A DNA stretch of 64,000 nucleotides from Lactifluus volemus (taxonomy: Eukaryota; Basidiomycota; Agaricomycetes; Russulales; Russulaceae), in NCBI GenBank assembly GCA_022376515.1, contig WTXI01000028.1, positions 62,001-126,000 on the forward strand. The letters are read 5' to 3'. Position 1 is the first letter of the stretch. The number at the start of each line of letters is the position of its first letter. The translations under genes were made by a program, and so were the position numbers. Below, one piece after another: positions 54,301-64,000 of the stretch. The notes below the pieces were generated by a model. The model worked only from the letters and a program-made list of their open reading frames with translations, did no database searches and was not told the DNA's origin.

Positions 54301-55894
54301 TCAGTCACAGAATGGCTTCATCCAGTCACGGTCACATGGCTCACTCCAGCCACGATCTAGCTCGCACCAGTCACGGTAGGGCAGACGGTGGACAGTGACA
54401 TTGTTATCGGAGTTCTGACCGGCAGCGATGAGTAGCTCTATGGCTCGCTCCTCGGGCTCATCTCTCCGATTCCTGTCGGTAAGGTAGAGATTTCGAAGTT
54501 CAGGTAACACATCTTTCACACCTTCCCCAGTGTGGACTAGCAACGCGGATAAGACGAACGATACGACGAATGGCTGTATGTCGCTAGACAAATGCAGGGT
54601 CTGAACAGAAGAAAGTAGGTGAAACAGGACCAGCCAGTTAGAATGGTCCCTCAGGTCCTCCAAATACTTGGTGTCCAACCCCGAAAAAGAAAGGTCGCTC
54701 CCGATGTCGAGCTCCGTAACACTGGGAAGTAGAGGGGACAGGGTGCACATCTGTGCAATACATTCGGCTTGGTAACCTAGCGCGTACTGGTCGAAACCCA
54801 GCTCGAGTGCTTTGAGAGAATATGTCTCCTCTGACTGATAAAGTCCGATGCCGACGCGAAGAGTACTAAATGTTACCTCGGCACGATGGAAGGGTCCAAG
54901 GGGAAGTGAGTGAGAGATGAGTTGTGGGATGTCAAACACGTGCGGCTCGTACTCGTACATGATCGAGAGAGTTTCGAGCTGAGGAACGTCGATTCGAGCC
55001 AGGAGGTCCTCCGAGTACTCGTTGACACCAACAAACTTGAACTCGGTAAGAGCTGGGAGAACGGCGCGTGTGGGAGAGGGTGCAAGTAGGATCTCTTCTG
55101 GACGTTGGAACCCAATTTCGAGGTACGTGAGCTTGGTCAGGGCGGAGAGGACTGTGACCATTGCCTCAGGTGTGATGTAACCAAGATTGGGTATATTTTG
55201 GAGGTGGAGCTCGGAAAGGTCATTGCAGGACAAAAGAAATTGAGGCAAGGTCGGAAATGGAACGCTACGCATATAGAATGATCGTAGACTTGGGGCGGAT
55301 CCACCTATAAGTGCTGCAGGTAGCGCCGGCACTGGCCGCGACCAGCCACCCAATCCAAGGCGAAGGCATGTTAGTGCAGGGAATGGCATCTGCATCTCAG
55401 TCACTCTGGCCAATTTCCCCCAATTTGAGGACGATAGCTCGAAACGCAATTCGCATATGCGGTCACGGTGCTCAAGAGCAGCGATGAGGTTACCCGGAGC
55501 ATCATAACAGCATATTTCGATGGGAAAGGGCGGCCAGACATCCAAAATTTCTCTCAAAGAAGAACGGTGATGATCTGAGTAGTAAAGGCGTAGGTCGAGG
55601 CGGAGTGGGGATGAAAACACGACGTATCTCCATCTTTGGCATACGTGTACCAGGTTACGCCACACCCTTGGCCACGGCCCCGGCCATTGAAATGTCCTTC
55701 TCACGGAAGCCGCTCGGCAGAAGTCGAAAATTGTTAAAAGTGTTTCATCTGGGATCGCTTTGATTGGAGAAATCTGGCCTAGAACACACAAGTAAGTAAT
55801 CATGGTATGTGGCACGGACAAAAGACACACGATTCCTTATGTTTCCGCTGGTGTTCAACATGCCCTCCTCTATTGCAGGTCCAAGAAAGGCCAT
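54301..55894 (-). CDS. F-box protein, class B, copy 8
   Basis: Exons 55831-55894 and 54301-55778, 513 residues, intron 55779-55830 (52 nt, GTGTGT...CTAG, phase 1). Exon 1 encodes MAFLGPAIEEGMLNTSGNIR, more diverged than in copies 1 and 4. F-box LPDETLLTIFDFC (here preceded by KAI), LVHVCQRWRYVVFSSPLRL. It carries the uninterrupted version of the LINE target (LPAALIGGSAPSLRS). The C-terminus is about 20 residues longer than in copy 4 (GWSEPCDRDWMKPFCD). Open frame; probable SCF substrate receptor. Confidence 0.87.
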
Positions 55895-56154
55895 ATATGT
55901 GATCGGTGGAATTCCAGAGGTTCTGGATGGTGCTAATACTGTTCTTGAAGGGAAGGCGCTGATGAGCGTTGGTTAGAGGTTAGCTTGCTTACACGCGCGT
56001 CAGTCACATAAGCAGATATTTCATTCTCCGCCACTTGCCCAGAGAGGAGGCGGCTCCATGATCGGTCAAGCGCAGCAGCAGTTGGGCCTCAAAAGGCCTC
56101 AAAGGTGGCGCTGTCGTGAGTATGATACATACACGCAACGACGCAATCGTTGAG

Positions 56155-56962
56155 AAAACAAAATTTGATAGTGGGAAGGGTGGCGCGTATGAGTGGGGGT
56201 GGACGTTGGTTGGATGGATCAGGGCGAGATGCTGGGGATTCGAAACCGAAGGTGAGCCTGGTCAGGGCAGAGACGGATGTGGCCACCGCCTCGGGGGAAA
56301 TGTAACCACTATGCGGTATCCGATAAAGCTGGAGATTGACAAGGTCAATGGAAGACGAAAGAAGTCGAGATACAACGCCGGAAATGGAATGCGATCGAAA
56401 TGGAGTGATCATAAACGTGGGGCGTATCCACCTAAAAAAGTATTGGGAAGCACCGGCAGCGTTTCGCCTCTTCTTGTCACCTATGACAAGATGAAGAGTT
56501 TCAAGTGTTGGAAATGGCTCCTGCATGATTCTAATCAAACGTTTCAGCGCCTTCTTTATTCTACGGAGCGAAATCACGCGTATGCGATTGGGCAATGACG
56601 TTATCCTCAGCCCGAGATTTAACAGAGAAGAGCATTATTTCGATAGGCAAGGCGGGCCACACATGTAGCGCCTTCCTCACAGGAGTCCTTTCCGTGCAGA
56701 GAAGGCGCAGATCGAGACGACGTGGGGATGCAAACACGACGGATCGCCATCTTCGGCATACGTGAACTAGCTTAATCCATCCGTTGCCCCGATACTCCCA
56801 AGGGTCAATATTCGCTTGGCAGAAGATGTCCAGGACAACGTCATCTGAGAGGGCCCCGATTGTTACACGTGGTGAAATATGGCCCAAGTCACCGGTGGTC
56901 AGCAACTCAATGCAGCGCATTTCACATAGAGCCGCCATAGATCCCTTTCGATGACATATCAC
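56155..56962 (-). pseudogene. F-box class A pseudogene, truncated and frameshifted
   Basis: LSDDVVLDIFCQANIDPWEY, KLVHVCRRWRSVVFASPRRL and EDNVIAQ are in one frame to about 56590. PNRIRVISLRRIKKALKRLI and GYISPEAVATSVSALTRLTF continue in another, because a deletion removed the ALEHPN region. The gene ends abruptly at about 56155, where the sequence becomes the TATCGTTGAGAAAACA-type flank of the peroxidase relics (compare 37620-37650). The C-terminal 40% is absent. More diverged than the other A copies. Confidence 0.75.
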
Positions 56963-57399
56963 ACGCCTTCCCGGCGTCTTGTGAATCTCAGAAGACCCAT
57001 CTTCTGGATTGGAGAAGCACCGGAGGGTGAATGATGGGCGATATCAACACTGATCTTGATGGTACATCGCTCATGGGTTCTCGAGCGTGCCTGATCAGGG
57101 ATGCATGAGTGCAAAGTCATGATGAAAGGACTTGGGACCTACTTGTGAGGGCTCATTGAAGAATGTGGCGATAACGAAGAGAGGGAATCCTGTGGAGGGA
57201 TGCTGTATTGTTGGCGTAACTTGCCGACACAGCATGTCACCACGTAGCCTGGACGTCGGGCATTGTTCTTATTCTAGTGACGGTGATGGGCACAACCAAG
57301 TCTTGTATTCTGGCTTTCAAGTTCGGTTCAAAGATCCGGGTTGCCAGCTCATTGGTAAAAGAACAAAACAAAACACGGTACTAGAACTAGCACATAACA

Positions 57400-58626
57400 T
57401 CACATGAGATTTAATGGTTGATTGACCTCCTCTTCGATGCCAAGCTCGACGCGGAGAACCGTCTGGTTGAACGTGAGCAAGGTGAGACCCATCTGATCCC
57501 GGACACGCGATTCCCAGCCATCGGGGAGCCGTTCCTCGGACAAGAACGTGTATAGGTCGGGCACGCACCCACCGAATATAGTCAACAACGTTGATCCGCT
57601 GTCCACAAAAAAGAGAAGAGAATAAATGAACGATGATGACGAGGAAAAGAGAAAAGAAAATAAAGAGACGAACTTGGACGATCCAAACATCTTGTGTCCA
57701 TGGTCCTGCGAGTACTGCGCGTTATCGTGCGCGGATTCACGACGACGCTCACCGAGGCGCCGCGAGAGGTCGCCTGGGGTCAAGGTACGATTCAGATCAA
57801 AGTCGGTCGTGGCTTTGGCGACGTGAGCCGTGACGGCAAAGTAGGGTGAATCATTCGGGGGCAGAGGCGGGTCGGATGGTGACGCCTGGAGCTTGGGTGG
57901 TGGGCCCGTGGCGCACCTCAGCAATGAGGCTACCAACGGTCCGTCTGGCATACCCTGGCTGGTTTGGTGGTACGGGTCACGCCCTGTATTGTCGTTGTTG
58001 TACCATAACGGAATTTTCAGTGGGAGAAGGGGGGCGCGGTTAACATCTAACTAGATGGGCTGGATATGATTATTTAACTTACGAACGAGGGAGGCATCGT
58101 GCTCAATGCCGTTGTGCACATCAATGTCTGAGAGGTCGAAGGTCCCAGTACGGTAAGAACGGTTCAAGAGGTGCGCGATGTAGCGCGGGACGTAGACGCT
58201 GAACGAGGGAGAAAAGTTGTAAGTTGCCCGGACCTTTTCGGTTAACTCGCGGAAGGTAATGTTGCGACCGTCTCGTGGGAGGATGCCTGGGAACGCCCGT
58301 GTGATGGGAGGGAGCACGTGAGATGTGGAGTAAGTGACTTTGCTTAGGTAAAGAAGGATGGACGAACCGTGATTGGCCATCGCGTTTAGTGCGGGGCATG
58401 AACAGCGGCTCTCACCAGGTCGTGGAGGGTTATACTCTGGCCAGATGCCACCCTCTCCTGCGTACCCCTTGGGCGTCACCCTACCGACTTTGCGCTTGAG
58501 GGTAAGCACATTGATGAGCGTGAGGGAAACATCCCAGGAGAAGAGGTAGATGGCGAAGCAGAACTCGAAGACTTTGGAGGTGATACCGCGTCCGATACGG
58601 CGGAAAGCGGTGACGATGAGCACCAT
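57400..58626 (-). CDS. Heme-thiolate peroxidase (chloroperoxidase/unspecific peroxygenase family), short type
   Basis: Four exons: 58368-58626, 58083-58286, 57674-57983, 57400-57598; introns of 81, 99 and 75 nt, GT-AG with fitting phases; 323 residues. N-terminal hydrophobic segment at about 21-42 (signal anchor). Heme-ligand region RCSCPALNAMANHG with Cys77; the usual P-C-P is S-C-P. Distal acid-base motif EHD at 148-150 (IDVHNGIEHDASL). Conserved ILPRDGRNITF and SDPPLPPNDSPYFAVTA blocks, C-terminal FLSEERLPDGWESRVRDQMG. These enzymes use H2O2 to oxidise or oxygenate organic substrates via a cysteine-ligated heme. The only intact copy in the window and the parent type of four pseudogenes. 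Confidence 0.88.
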
Positions 58627-59349
58627 GGTAGGGATGAAACCGTGCGAGGTAAATCAGTGGGGGAATCCAGTCACCCCAGCAGGAATTTATACCGAACCAG
58701 CATTTGTCAATCTTAATGCGGACTTACAGTATGACGGGAAGTTTCTGCCTTTAGTGCAGCTCTCCTTGCGCCGTTGGTTCAGCTCCGCTTTTCCGCTTCT
58801 CGTGATTGCGCCGTGGGCTTGGCTGTGGGGCATGCATGTCATGTTGAATTTCTCCATTTGCCTAACCTTAAGCGCCGTTGTACCGCGTGTGAATTAAACT
58901 GTCCGAGAACGTTGACGCCCGTTTACCCTTACTGAGAGTAACTTTGAGCACTGCGTTGCATATACTGTATACATACAGGCTGCGAATGTGCCACGAGGAC
59001 TGTGTTGATAGCCCTCTAAATCGGTGATCCTCGAATGTGTAGTACGGGATTGAGAGCTGGACGTTCAACGTTAAACGTATTCAACGTTATTCAACATTCA
59101 CCGTTCAATATGAAAATGGAACCTTGTCAAGGTTGCCAAGGTTCGGTCCATCAGACAAAAGTCGAGCGTCTCTTCCTGAAACGTAAAGTAAATCATTCCT
59201 GACCCGTGGATCTGATCATTACGGGACGGGAACATGTTTAACTAGGCCCGTCTCCGAGACATATACGAACTAGTACTAGTAGTGGCATTACCGTCACGTC
59301 AGATGGGTCCCAGATACGAAATTGAACTATCATAGTAGAGTGGATTTGA
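58627..59349. other. Intergenic region upstream of the peroxidase gene
   Basis: No supported gene. Around 59061-59110 there are several short repeats of TTCAACGTT or ATTCAAC. Otherwise nothing distinctive. Confidence 0.45.
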
Positions 59350-60511
59350 TTAAGGGCGATTGAAAAACGAGAAAAGCCTCTGGCCCGGGGGACGATAGGG
59401 AACAGGTGACGACTCGAGTGGAGGTGGCAAGCGCGCACGAGTCTCAGCTATCGTCGGACGAGTTGGGGAAATGCTCTGAGATGGTGTGGACGCCACAGCT
59501 GCGTTCGGCGGGGATGGCGTACGACTCGAGTTGGTATGGACACTGGGAGTCTGTGACTGAGGGACATCCACCGAAGAATGAGGAACGACAACCACGTCAT
59601 TGAACGTTTGCCGACGGGGGTTCTGCGCAAGCCGCGGAGTTGATTCAGAGGACGGTACCGCGGAGTCCCTGGGTGAAACGTGATGCTGCTGCTGCACTGG
59701 CGGCGACTGAGGAAGGGATGGAGAATTCTGTATCGGGCGCAGTGGCGAGCCGCGGGTAGAGACCGGGAGGTGACGATGAGGAGGAAGCCGGGCTCGACTG
59801 TCAGCGAGTGTCGGCGTGGTCGTCGGAAAAACGACGGTCGAGCTGCTGTGAACTAGACTCGATCCTGTTGCCGGCATACGCGGGTCCATCCGAGTCGCCC
59901 TGGCGTTCAGAAATTGCCAACTGCGTTGTATCTCATTCACCAGGCGGACCAGCTCGTCCACCATGTTCTTGAATTCCTTACTGCGTCGTTCCATGGCGGT
60001 GATCTCATTGCGTATCCGCGCGAACATGTCCTCCATCTCGGTCGGCGTGTCCACTTGCTCTGCTCTGGTATGACAATACCGGCACCATTCCTCGGCGTGG
60101 ATATGTCGCGTAATTTCTCCCAGGCTGATTCGTTCGCGAAATGTGAATATGGTGTCCGCGCAGCTCTGAATCGGGGGCAGGTCTTCGCTGCGTACTGCCA
60201 CTTCGCACCCAACGAGGATAGTCGAAAACGTCTACAACACGGATCAGTCGTTTTGCTCAAGGGCTTGTCGAGCTCCTCACCTTCAATTCAAAGTATAGAT
60301 GATCTCGAACTTTTTGAAAGAGAAAAGCGCGAAACGGATAATAATCCGGGTGCTCGACTGACCCGAATACCTTCCACTCGGCGATGCGGAAACGGAGGTA
60401 CTGGAGTTCGCGTTCCCATTCGCTGAGACGGGCCTTCAATAAAACGCCTCCCTTTCGATGTATTTCACCACCATAGAGGGAGAGAGAGCTCGAACGGGGA
60501 AAGAAAGACAT
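59350..60511 (-). CDS. Hypothetical protein with coiled coil and disordered Ser/Pro tail
   Basis: Exons 60281-60511 and 59350-60231, 49-nt intron 60232-60280 (GTGAGG...GTAG, phase 0), 370 residues. Exon 1 (MSFFPRSSSLSLYGGEIHRK, SEWERELQYLRFRIAEWKVF) looks globular. Exon 2 continues TFSTILVGCEVAVRSEDLPP and HIHAEEWCRYCH. A helical, heptad-like stretch follows (MEDMFARIRNEITAMERRSK and on to LVNEIQRSWQFL, about 140-185). The last about 180 residues are rich in Ser, Pro and Gln with repeated SRARLPPH / TRARLPPP motifs. No known domain recognised. An internal GTG-start reading is not needed once the exons are joined. Confidence 0.6.
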
Positions 60512-61712
60512 CGAGGGCTCCCAATAGCCTGCGAGACTCCGAGGCGGCCTGCAGTGCGCTTCGGCTCATGAGGTTATTTCGGGCTGAACTGAGTGAGTCC
60601 GATGCGATAGTAGCCCAGTTTATACTGTAATGTGGCGTCCACCGCTAATACTATTAGCAAAAAGCTAACGCGAGCCCCTTCTTAAAAGGTGGAGATGATT
60701 CGTAGCATGGCCGCCGCGCGTAATGGCGTTGTCAGCCATTGCCGCGGAGGCCTTAGCAGACGGCAGACCCCGGGCTGACTCAACCATGTCTGAACGTCCT
60801 CGGGCCCGGCGGACGCTATACTATCCGAGGCTCTCGGGCTCGCAATGCCTCATCTAAGGAAGCAAGGATTCTTGTCACTACTCCCGGGTTTCCACACTCA
60901 TCGATAATACCTCAAGTTAATTTTGGGTCGTTTCGCCACTAGTAAGACCTCTTCCGGTAGACTTTGGGATGGCTGTGGGTTCAAGGAATGCCGGATGACA
61001 ACATCTGAGATCTAAGTCCTCTGTTGTTATTCACATCTCAGGGTACATGTCTCTAAAATTACAGCCTCTTAGTCTTCCTTCGGTGCTGCCGAGGATAGCC
61101 TCAGTCCTTGCCTTCTATTGTCAGTGAGACATTAGCCTCGAGATCCACGTCACGATCTCTTCTCACCTAAGCTCTGTGGGACTATCCAACTTTCTCTAAC
61201 ATACTCTCAATCACGACGGTCCTCCGTAATCTTCCCGAACGTTTTTAAGCACATTGAGGTTACTGAATGCGCGACTGAAAACCTACACAGCCTTCCACGA
61301 TTTCCACCCGATGCTTCTTCGAGTCGACTTGTCCAGTACCGTAAATTCGGACGGACAAGACTCGGTTCGTGGGAAAGAGCGAGAACAGGCACGGTAGTAA
61401 CTTTTTACTGCCATTCACTGCACAAACAGAGAGGTTTCAAAATTTGTTGAGTAGCCGCGCGTTGGCAGAGTGTTGTTCGCGGTACGTGATGAGATGCGGA
61501 TTGTTCACCCGAACAAAGTCGTGGATCTCATATTAACCTTTTCATTATTGTAATCGTTGTTTATCAGTTGGTCAACACTTATATGCTAGCTGTACAGTGA
61601 TCTACTTACTACTGGCAGAGCCGCAATCGGGGACATTAAATGCTTCGCAAAGCATTAAGAAGATCGTTAGTTTCCAAGCAGTGGTACAAGTAGATGAGAA
61701 CGGTTTGCTAGC
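60512..61712. other. Gene-poor stretch, possible transposon relic
   Basis: No convincing ORF on either strand. 60660-61150 has a different character from the array, with GC-rich blocks such as GCCGCCGCGCGTAATGGCG. Position and lack of genes would fit a solo LTR or old element, but I find no matching terminal repeats or target duplication. Confidence 0.3.
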
Positions 61713-62190
61713 TTATTTCATCGGTGGTGTCAGCGGAGATGTTTGCGTTGAGGTATATGGCATCGTCAAATGTGGACTCGGATATGCTACTGAACTGGCG
61801 GCGGGAAGGGATCGAAGAAGCGTGGAAGTACCGGCGCGGGGGTCGTTAGACTTGGCGAAATTCTCTGTGGCGTAATCTGAAATCGTCGAGGAGTACGACA
61901 TTGTTAGCAACAACTCGAAGTCATGATCGATTGCATGTGGGGAAACGACCTGCAGAGGATTAATAAGCCTGGGAGACGAAGAAAGGGAGTCGATCACGCC
62001 AGTAGGCGAAGATTCGAGGCGAAGGAGGCGAAGGAGGATCCTGACCAGAGTTGACACGCTTACGGCCCCGGCTGAGTCTGCTGTTGGAATACATCTCCGA
62101 TTGGAGGGGAGCTGCAAGGCGATAGTGCAGCGGGGGATATGGCCGTGGCAGGCCAGAGGAGCCCGATGACTCACTTGCCGTTGTCACAGG
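61713..62190 (-). CDS. Possible gene or exon, unknown
   Basis: Two minus-strand frames look partly coding: TTASESSGSSGLPRPYPPLH with GRKRVNSGQDPPSPPSPRIF (about 62190-61965) and MSYSSTISDYATENFAKSND with SLTPPMK-type end (about 61900-61713). Possible splice sites exist (GTAAGC near 62066, CCCAG near 61970), but the model is uncertain. No similarity recognised. Confidence 0.25.
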
Positions 62191-63518
62191 CAGGCCGAGG
62201 GCAGCACGGTGAGGATAACGATGCTCCCCGTTGGGAGCGATCGCCCGAGCCGTTTTTACTATACCCCTTCTCGATTCTCACTTACATTGATCATTTTTAT
62301 TAGCTACGATAGGTACGAGGCGTAGGCTCGAGTTTTACGAGCCCGAAGTCTCGATCTCGGATCGAGCGCGCCCGGTCGTTACACCGAGGCATTTTGCATT
62401 CTCCACTTCTGCGTTTTAACGTTTATTAATCTAATATTGCAATCAGTAGCTAGGATACTAGTTACTATGGACATACATATAAATACTTCGAATGCACAGT
62501 GTTGCAAAGGCAGTTTTAATCTGTCCTTTTGTTTTTTCCCCTCTTCATCTCGTGTGATCTCACTTAATCTCTTCTCGCGCCGCTCATTTTCTTTCCCCTT
62601 CACTTGCGGACCTTCAATTTAAACACTATCTGCGCCAAGCAAAACTGTTGGGAATGTCAGTTGAGAGTAAGAGCAATGCACAAAAATACTAGTAGCTGAA
62701 GGAAGGGCAATTTCTATTGCGGAAGTAGAAGTATGAGCTTCGTTCTGAGCACCATCCATAGACCACATTTCATGCCTTTGCGTTCATTTTTTGTCCTGTG
62801 CGGAGCACGGGGTCACGCTAATAGGGAATAAGCCAGCGATTACTGTCCACACTCTAGCTGCCCTTGCAATTAGTCTTGGCCCTGGACCAGCTATTTTGAC
62901 GCTCTGGGGAAAGGCAATCGATGACATCCCATCATAGCTTATTCAGCGCTCTTCTGTCCGTAGGTTTTTTCACTTGCGTTCGGGGGTGCGGGCGCAGCGG
63001 GGGCCATGGCAGTACGGAGAGAAGACGTCATGCTAGTATGAAACTAGATCGTATTTCATTCGTGCGACCTCTCGCGGGCTGAATCCCGGGAACTTGAAGT
63101 TGCGCACTTCGCGGTGTCCACCTGCATGATCGATGATCCTCCAAGAATCAGTCAGCCGTCATCACCACGTGTGTAACGGTGTGTTTCTCTGCGTTATCAT
63201 TGGGAGAAGCATCATGATCTAGCAGGGGCATACGTCCATATTCGTGGCGCTCTGTGCAGTAAATGTGTCGGTGACGTGGCGTTGGTGAGCAGCATTTGAA
63301 CTGTTTGAGGTGGCTGTCTGCGCTGTATCCACGCATATGTTGTAATGTAGGTATGTGGGAAAGGGGGTGCGGGTCATAATGAGGTGATGGCGACGATGAT
63401 GATATGACGAAGGTTGGCGCCAGCGTCCAGTTCTGGGTATAGGTCAGCGCCCACTGACTCGGAGACTGGATTCGGACTTGATTCAACCGCATCCACGTCG
63501 TTACTCACCTCCCTGAAA
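62191..63518. other. Intergenic region, nothing recognised
   Basis: Only short ORFs. No repeat of the array, no RNA gene and no terminal repeats recognised. The last part is the upstream region of the F-box gene at 63519. Confidence 0.4.
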
Positions 63519-64000
63519 ATGCCTGGTTGCTGCTCTACCATAATTTATCCTCCCCTCATTAGATTGCTCGGCCGACGTAAGCCGTTCCAAATCATGACCT
63601 TTATGTCCCTGATCTGCTCACAAACTTGCGAATTAATAGGGCCCAACAGGAATGCTAGACGACGCTCACCTATTGATATCCTCAACGGTGACGTGCTTCT
63701 CGATATATTTCATCACTATCGGCTGGCAGATCCGGACGAATACGATACTGGAACTGGGACGGCCATTGTTTGGAACCGCCAACGTTGGTGGTATAAGCTG
63801 GCACATGTTTGCCGACTGTGGCGAAATCTTATCCTTGAATCACCATCCCTACTCGACCTTCATCTCTACTGCACCAATGGTGTGCCCGTAGCGGACATGC
63901 TTGCACATTCACCACCTCTACCACTCACCATCTGTTATGACAGTCAACGGGAGATAACAGCAGAAGATGAATTGAGCATCTCGCTTGCCCTTTCGCACCG
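63519..64000 (+). CDS. F-box protein, third type, 5' part (cut by window edge)
   Basis: Exon 1 63519-63576 (MPGCCSTIIYPPLIRLLGR), intron 63577-63639 (63 nt, GTAAGC...AATAG, phase 1), exon 2 from 63640 to beyond the window. The protein continues RSPIDILNGDVLLDIFHHYR, WNRQRWWYKLAHVCRLWRNL, ILESPSLLDLHLYC and VADMLAHSPPLPLTI. This is an F-box followed by the block common to a large family in mushroom genomes. It differs clearly from classes A and B but shares the plan of a tiny first exon and a phase 1 intron. Opposite strand to the array genes. Confidence 0.85.
   Translation, partial: MPGCCSTIIYPPLIRLLGRRKPFQIMTFMSLICSQTCELIGPNRNARRRSPIDILNGDVLLDIFHHYRLADPDEYDTGTGTAIVWNRQRWWYKLAHVCRLWRNLILESPSLLDLHLYCTNGVPVADMLAHSPPLPLTICYDSQREITAEDELSISLALSH

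Noticed and set aside
60600..61560. Solo LTR
   Set aside because: No matched second LTR, target duplication or clear TG...CA ends could be found by eye.

Overview
This window looks like nuclear DNA of a mushroom-forming basidiomycete (Agaricomycetes). The evidence is short GT-AG introns (about 48-99 nt), dense multi-exon genes, F-box families with the LPDEVLLDIFEFC / VHVCQRWR signature, a short-type heme-thiolate peroxidase, a fungal Crinkler-kinase, a fungal Helitron with a DUF6570 domain, and LINE remnants. I cannot name the genus. It is an accessory, repeat-built region.

1-32 kb is a segmental tandem array. Its parts are (i) plus-strand degenerate copies of a tRNA threonylcarbamoyladenosine dehydratase (TCD, ThiF/E1-like), (ii) minus-strand F-box genes of two classes (A and B) and (iii) minus-strand pseudogenes of a heme-thiolate peroxidase (HTP). 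The order B - psiHTP - TCD - A - TCD - A - TCD (about 12 kb) occurs twice (about 1.9-13.3 kb and 14.0-23.7 kb). A third, more damaged round follows, with MITE insertions (23.7-24.6 kb), a frameshifted A gene, and a B gene cut by a poly-A-tailed LINE fragment with target-site duplication (30.0-30.4 kb). Conserved introns show that the F-box genes start one small exon upstream of their long ORF.

32-39 kb: an ORF1-only LINE insertion (32230-33853) sits in a psiHTP. A six-exon Crinkler-type gene follows (34685-37148) with ubiquitin-like header, REase-like domain and protein kinase, then another psiHTP.

39-53 kb: two or three minus-strand genes of unknown function, then a complete-looking Helitron Rep-helicase gene of six exons (43391-49770). 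Behind it is antisense sequence that reads as fragments of host genes: the C-terminal region of an AP-1-like (Pap1) transcription factor, joined to unrelated coding sequence, and the first exon of a copper P-type ATPase. A pair of long direct repeats (51.8 and 52.9 kb) encloses a TATA-bearing small ORF.

53-64 kb: the array resumes with a TCD 5' fragment, an intact B F-box gene and a truncated A pseudogene. Then come an intact HTP gene (57400-58626) that explains the four pseudogenes, a two-exon coiled-coil gene, a gene-poor stretch, and the 5' part of a third type of F-box gene running off the right edge.

The genes do not form one pathway. The region reads as a birth-and-death cluster of F-box genes that carries passenger copies of two neighbouring genes and has repeatedly been a landing site for transposons. 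The best candidates for new biology are the Crinkler-REase-kinase and the Helitron with adjoining gene fragments.
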